Shown: piece after piece, positions 61,809 through 64,000 of the stretch
Layout of the letters: the number at the start of each line of letters is the position of its first letter
Position numbering within the stretch: the first letter of the stretch is position 1
Assembly (NCBI GenBank): GCA_934168205.1
Contig: CAKPMX010000006.1
Span: forward strand, 14,681 to 78,680
Length of the DNA: 64,000 nt
Direction: 5' to 3'
Origin: an uncultured Bacilli bacterium
Lineage (GTDB): Bacteria; Bacillota_I; Bacilli_A; RF39; UBA660
Position numbers and translations under genes: made by a program
Notes under the pieces: generated by a model
Database searches by the model: none
What the model saw: the letters and a program-made list of their open reading frames with translations, nothing else
What the model was told of the DNA's origin: nothing

Positions 61809-62309
61809 TTAAGCTCGCATGAATGAGTTAACTATTAAATCAAACTTTTCAATATAATCTTCATTATCATCAATATTATTAGTTAATTCATAAATATATA
61901 TATACTTATCAATATATTCAACATCAATAGTAATTTCTTTCTTATCATTTTGATATACACTTTGACAAATATGATCTAAGCATGAAAACGAAATCTTATT
62001 ATAGCTACTATCAACAATTCTCTCCTGTGCTAAACTACTAGCTCTATCTTTATCTATTGACATAACCTCTTTATCATTTTCTAATACTTCAATGATAATA
62101 GTAGCCCTATTATCCTTATCAACTATCTTATAAACACCTTTTTCTTTACTAACCATAAAGTTAACATCATAATTAAATTTAAACTCATCATCACTATATC
62201 TATAAAATGAAACCTTATAAAAAAACTTAAAGTAAACAAAGAATAAAATTCCTATTAATATCAACAATACAATAGAAAAAATTATTGCATATTTATACTT
62301 CCTTTCCAT
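61809..62309 (-). CDS. Small membrane-anchored extracellular protein
   Basis: A 166-aa protein with a positively charged start (MERKYK), one transmembrane segment (AIIFSIVLLILIGILFFVYF) and a beta-rich outside domain with a Cys pair (SFSCLDHICQSVYQ). No lipobox. Its domain resembles the outside part of the neighbouring 331-aa protein in pattern (FKFNYDVNFMVSKEKGVYKI); they may be related. Function unknown. Confidence 0.65.
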   Translation of the reverse strand: MERKYKYAIIFSIVLLILIGILFFVYFKFFYKVSFYRYSDDEFKFNYDVNFMVSKEKGVYKIVDKDNRATIIIEVLENDKEVMSIDKDRASSLAQERIVDSSYNKISFSCLDHICQSVYQNDKKEITIDVEYIDKYIYIYELTNNIDDNEDYIEKFDLIVNSFMRA

Positions 62310-62417
62310 AATAAATCACCCTATTAAAATAATATCATATAGAAAAGATTTAATAAACTATAATTATTGTTACTAAATAAAATTCATGATAAAATCACTA
62401 GTAAAGAGGTGAATTCA

Positions 62418-62759
62418 ATGACACATGAAATGAAACTACAACCTAAATATTATGACTATATATTAACTGGTACAAAAAGAATTGAAATAAGACTTAATGA
62501 TGAAAAAAGACAAGCAATACAATTAGGAGATAAAATTAAGTTTTTAAAAGAACCAAATCTAGATGAATCTTTTGAAGCTAAAGTTATAGGATTATTAAAA
62601 TATAGTTCTTTCGAAGATCTTTTTAAAGACTTTGATATTTCAATATTATCAGATAAGTCTATGACAAAAGAAGAATTAGTTTTCGCTTTAGAAGAATTTT
62701 ATCCAAAAGAAAAACAAAGTCAAACCGGTGTATTAGGTATCAGAATTGAACTTATATAA
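62418..62759 (+). CDS. ASCH-domain RNA-binding-like protein
   Basis: A 113-aa single-domain protein. ASCH signature: MKLQPKYYDYILTGTKRIEI (sheet plus the K-x-x-E-x-R cleft), LGDKIKFLKEP, KVIGLLKYSSFEDLFKDF and FALEEFYPKEKQ. ASCH proteins are PUA-like; some cleave or bind RNA or modified nucleosides. The ATG at 62418 follows AGAGGTGAATTCA; the longer frame has no site. It lies 16 bases before the GNAT gene and is probably co-transcribed. Confidence 0.85.
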   Translation: MTHEMKLQPKYYDYILTGTKRIEIRLNDEKRQAIQLGDKIKFLKEPNLDESFEAKVIGLLKYSSFEDLFKDFDISILSDKSMTKEELVFALEEFYPKEKQSQTGVLGIRIELI

Positions 62760-62775
62760 TTTTACTAGGTGATGT

Positions 62776-63255
62776 ATGATAAAAATTGAAAGTTTAAAAG
62801 ATTATATTGGCAAAGATAATTTTGAAGAAATAACTAAACAAATATATAATATTACTGATTTTAGTTTAGATTATCCTAATTATGAATCCTGGTTCTTTTC
62901 TAAACAAATTCCAAGAGTACTAGAAAAAAATGGCGAAATACTCTTTGTTAAATCAACAGAAGATAATACTATAATAGGAATAGCTAGTTTAAAAAAAACA
63001 GATGAAGAAAAGAAAATATGTAACTTGTTTGTAAAAGAAGAATATAGATCAATTGGTATAGGAACAAAACTACTAACATCATCAATGGAATTTTTAGAAA
63101 CAACAAAACCATTTATAACTATTAGAGACTATAACCTACCAACATTCAAACCATTCATTGATAAATACAACTGGGAACTAGTAGAAGTTGTTACTGGAAT
63201 GTATGGAGATAATACAAAAGAGCTCTGTTACAATGGTAAATCAATTAAAGAATAA
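62776..63255 (+). CDS. GNAT-family N-acetyltransferase
   Basis: A 159-aa acetyl-CoA-dependent transferase. Core: GIASLKKTDEEKKICNLFVK, then the acetyl-CoA loop EYRSIGIGTKLLTSSMEFL (R-x-x-G-I-G). The C-terminal TIRDYNLPTFKPFIDKYNWE carries the usual Tyr/Asn region. The substrate (amine, peptide or protein N-terminus) is not predictable. TAGGTGATGT precedes the ATG. Confidence 0.85.
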   Translation: MIKIESLKDYIGKDNFEEITKQIYNITDFSLDYPNYESWFFSKQIPRVLEKNGEILFVKSTEDNTIIGIASLKKTDEEKKICNLFVKEEYRSIGIGTKLLTSSMEFLETTKPFITIRDYNLPTFKPFIDKYNWELVEVVTGMYGDNTKELCYNGKSIKE

Positions 63256-63578
63256 ACAATAAAAGATGATTAAATTTGAACTGAACCCAAAAAGTTGAAC
63301 AGCTTATGAAAATCATCTTTTATTTTATGATATTAAAAATTTTATCTTAATTATATATTTTTAGTTTTTATAAATGAAACGGAACACTTTTTAATAAAAC
63401 ATTATTACAATTAGAATTTTTGATATCAAAATTGGTCTAGAAATAATGAAAAGTTAAATTTGAAGATTATTTAATACTTAGTTATAATGACAAACGAGCC
63501 TTAATCTACCCTAACCATCAACAAAAAACAATATATACTGGTATATCTTAAGATATACCTTTTAAAGGAGGTACAAAA
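63256..63578. other. Gene-poor gap with split hairpin and IS-end-like segment
   Basis: Behind the GNAT gene a 12-bp stem (TAAAAGATGATT around 63263-63274, its complement near 63314-63325) would form a terminator but for its 39-base loop. The loop carries GAACTGAACC and AAAAAGTTGAAC, resembling an IS3-type insertion-sequence end. The remainder is AT-rich with no convincing frame; a palindrome ends the gap. Confidence 0.4.
63540..63559. promoter_or_regulatory. Perfect 20-bp palindrome before the 63579 gene
   Basis: GGTATATCTTAAGATATACC is its own reverse complement, about 5 bases before the AAAGGAGG ribosome site. It could be an operator for a dimeric regulator or a translation-controlling hairpin. 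Confidence 0.65.
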
Positions 63579-63852
63579 ATGAACTATGGATATCAAAATG
63601 AATATGACTTCGTAGAATTATTCAACAATAAGTATTTATGTGAAGTAGATAAAAATTCACAAAACTTCCTAAAAGACTTATTTGAAGAAATAATCGATAA
63701 TGATAAACAAATAAAATCATGGAAAAATAAGGCAAATCAAAAAAACAGATATATTTATTAAATATAAAAATTATGTAAAAGACGATATTAATAACTTCAA
63801 AAAAAACAAATATAACAACTGGTCTCAAGTTCGATCCTCCTCGTTCATATAA
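63579..63852 (+). pseudogene. Frameshifted and truncated gene fragment
   Basis: The frame opens MNYGYQNEYDFVELFNNKYL with AAAGGAGGTAC before the ATG and stops at 63761. Shifting frame at the A-run near 63740-63746 restores a continuous reading (KTDIFIKYKNYVKDDINNFK) to a stop at 63852. This suggests a homopolymer frameshift plus loss of the 3' part. The start resembles small restriction-enzyme-like proteins of Firmicutes I have seen, but I cannot name the family with confidence. Beyond 63852 no gene is seen; a hairpin AAATCGTTG/CAACGATTT (near 63890-63912) lies in the tail. Confidence 0.5.
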
Positions 63853-64000
63853 AATAGAAATAAAGTCGGAGTAAAAAGCAGAATAAAAAAAATCGTTGTA
63901 TACCAACGATTTAAAAACATAATTGGAGCCCTTATGGTTCTGGTAAAACAACCATTAAAAGCAACAATTTATAGGTAGTAATAACTACTAACTAAAATTA

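Noticed and set aside
63622..63951. Minus-strand 109-codon frame containing GGSNLRP
   Set aside because: No ribosome site, poor codon pattern, and it opposes the frameshifted gene; GGSNLRP-type frames are common spurious predictions.
63900..63975. Reading frame with YGSGKTTIK, resembling a P-loop
   Set aside because: Only about 17 codons, preceded by a stop and without a start or ribosome site; too short to support a gene or relic call.

Overview
The window comes from a very AT-rich, low-GC Gram-positive (Bacillota) bacterium. It is most likely one of the small-genome, uncultured gut lineages near Bacilli/Tenericutes; this placement is inferred from gene content and codon use, not from a marker search. 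TGA acts as a normal stop, so the Mycoplasma code does not apply. Peptidoglycan genes (ddl, murF), division genes (sepF, divIVA) and sporulation genes (SpoIIIAH-like, GerE-like, GerM-like) indicate a walled organism that probably forms spores.

Positions 1-13578 are one end of a temperate siphophage-type prophage integrated at the 3' end of tRNA-Arg(TCT). Going leftward from the tRNA it has: a plus-strand integrase and CI-like repressor; a divergent lytic operon (Cro-like protein, small DNA-binding proteins, DnaD-type replisome organizer with iterons, DnaB helicase, SpoVG, a second short tyrosine recombinase, gp49-like protein); many small orphan genes; an ArpU-type late regulator; and the packaging block HNH - cos-like region - TerS - TerL - portal. 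The portal runs off the left edge, so capsid, tail and lysis genes lie outside the window. The immunity region is readable: a strong promoter carries a 16-bp operator in its spacer, with two more copies nearby.

Positions 13736-21574 hold the GerM-, GerE- and SpoIIIAH-like genes with sigma-E/sigma-K-like promoter candidates, then a 1152-aa membrane-anchored von Willebrand A protein, then a small operon (methionine-gamma-lyase-family PLP enzyme, FabG-like reductase, thioredoxin-like protein). The last ~45 codons of the vWA protein are GC-rich, dominated by C/T-ending codons, and end in a GVRP motif. This looks like the variable region of a diversity-generating retroelement (DGR) target and is the most striking signal in the window; no reverse transcriptase is present in the window.

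Positions 21654-33583 hold a T-box-controlled unit (Ca/Na antiporter plus a type-2-like ileS), an 842-aa orphan, divIVA, sepF, a HerA-like ATPase and lipoproteins. Positions 33705-44000 hold RhuM relics, a repeat-rich zinc-ribbon membrane protein, asnS, a GH3 enzyme, a RluA-type pseudouridine synthase, a HAD protein lacking its nucleophile, a PAP2 phosphatase and pgi. They also hold a two-gene module: an unusual sigma-70-family factor with three region-4-like domains, followed by a protein with RNA polymerase alpha-CTD-like domains.

Positions 44068-64000 hold a 2547-aa cyclic beta-glucan synthase-like protein (GT84/GH94), a Ser-Glu-Asn-Ile tRNA operon, a CtpE-like P-type ATPase, tRNA-Lys, superoxide dismutase, a cell-wall block (ddl, membrane-fused murF, hydrolase), small membrane proteins, ASCH and GNAT genes, and a degraded region with a frameshifted gene and a 20-bp palindrome.
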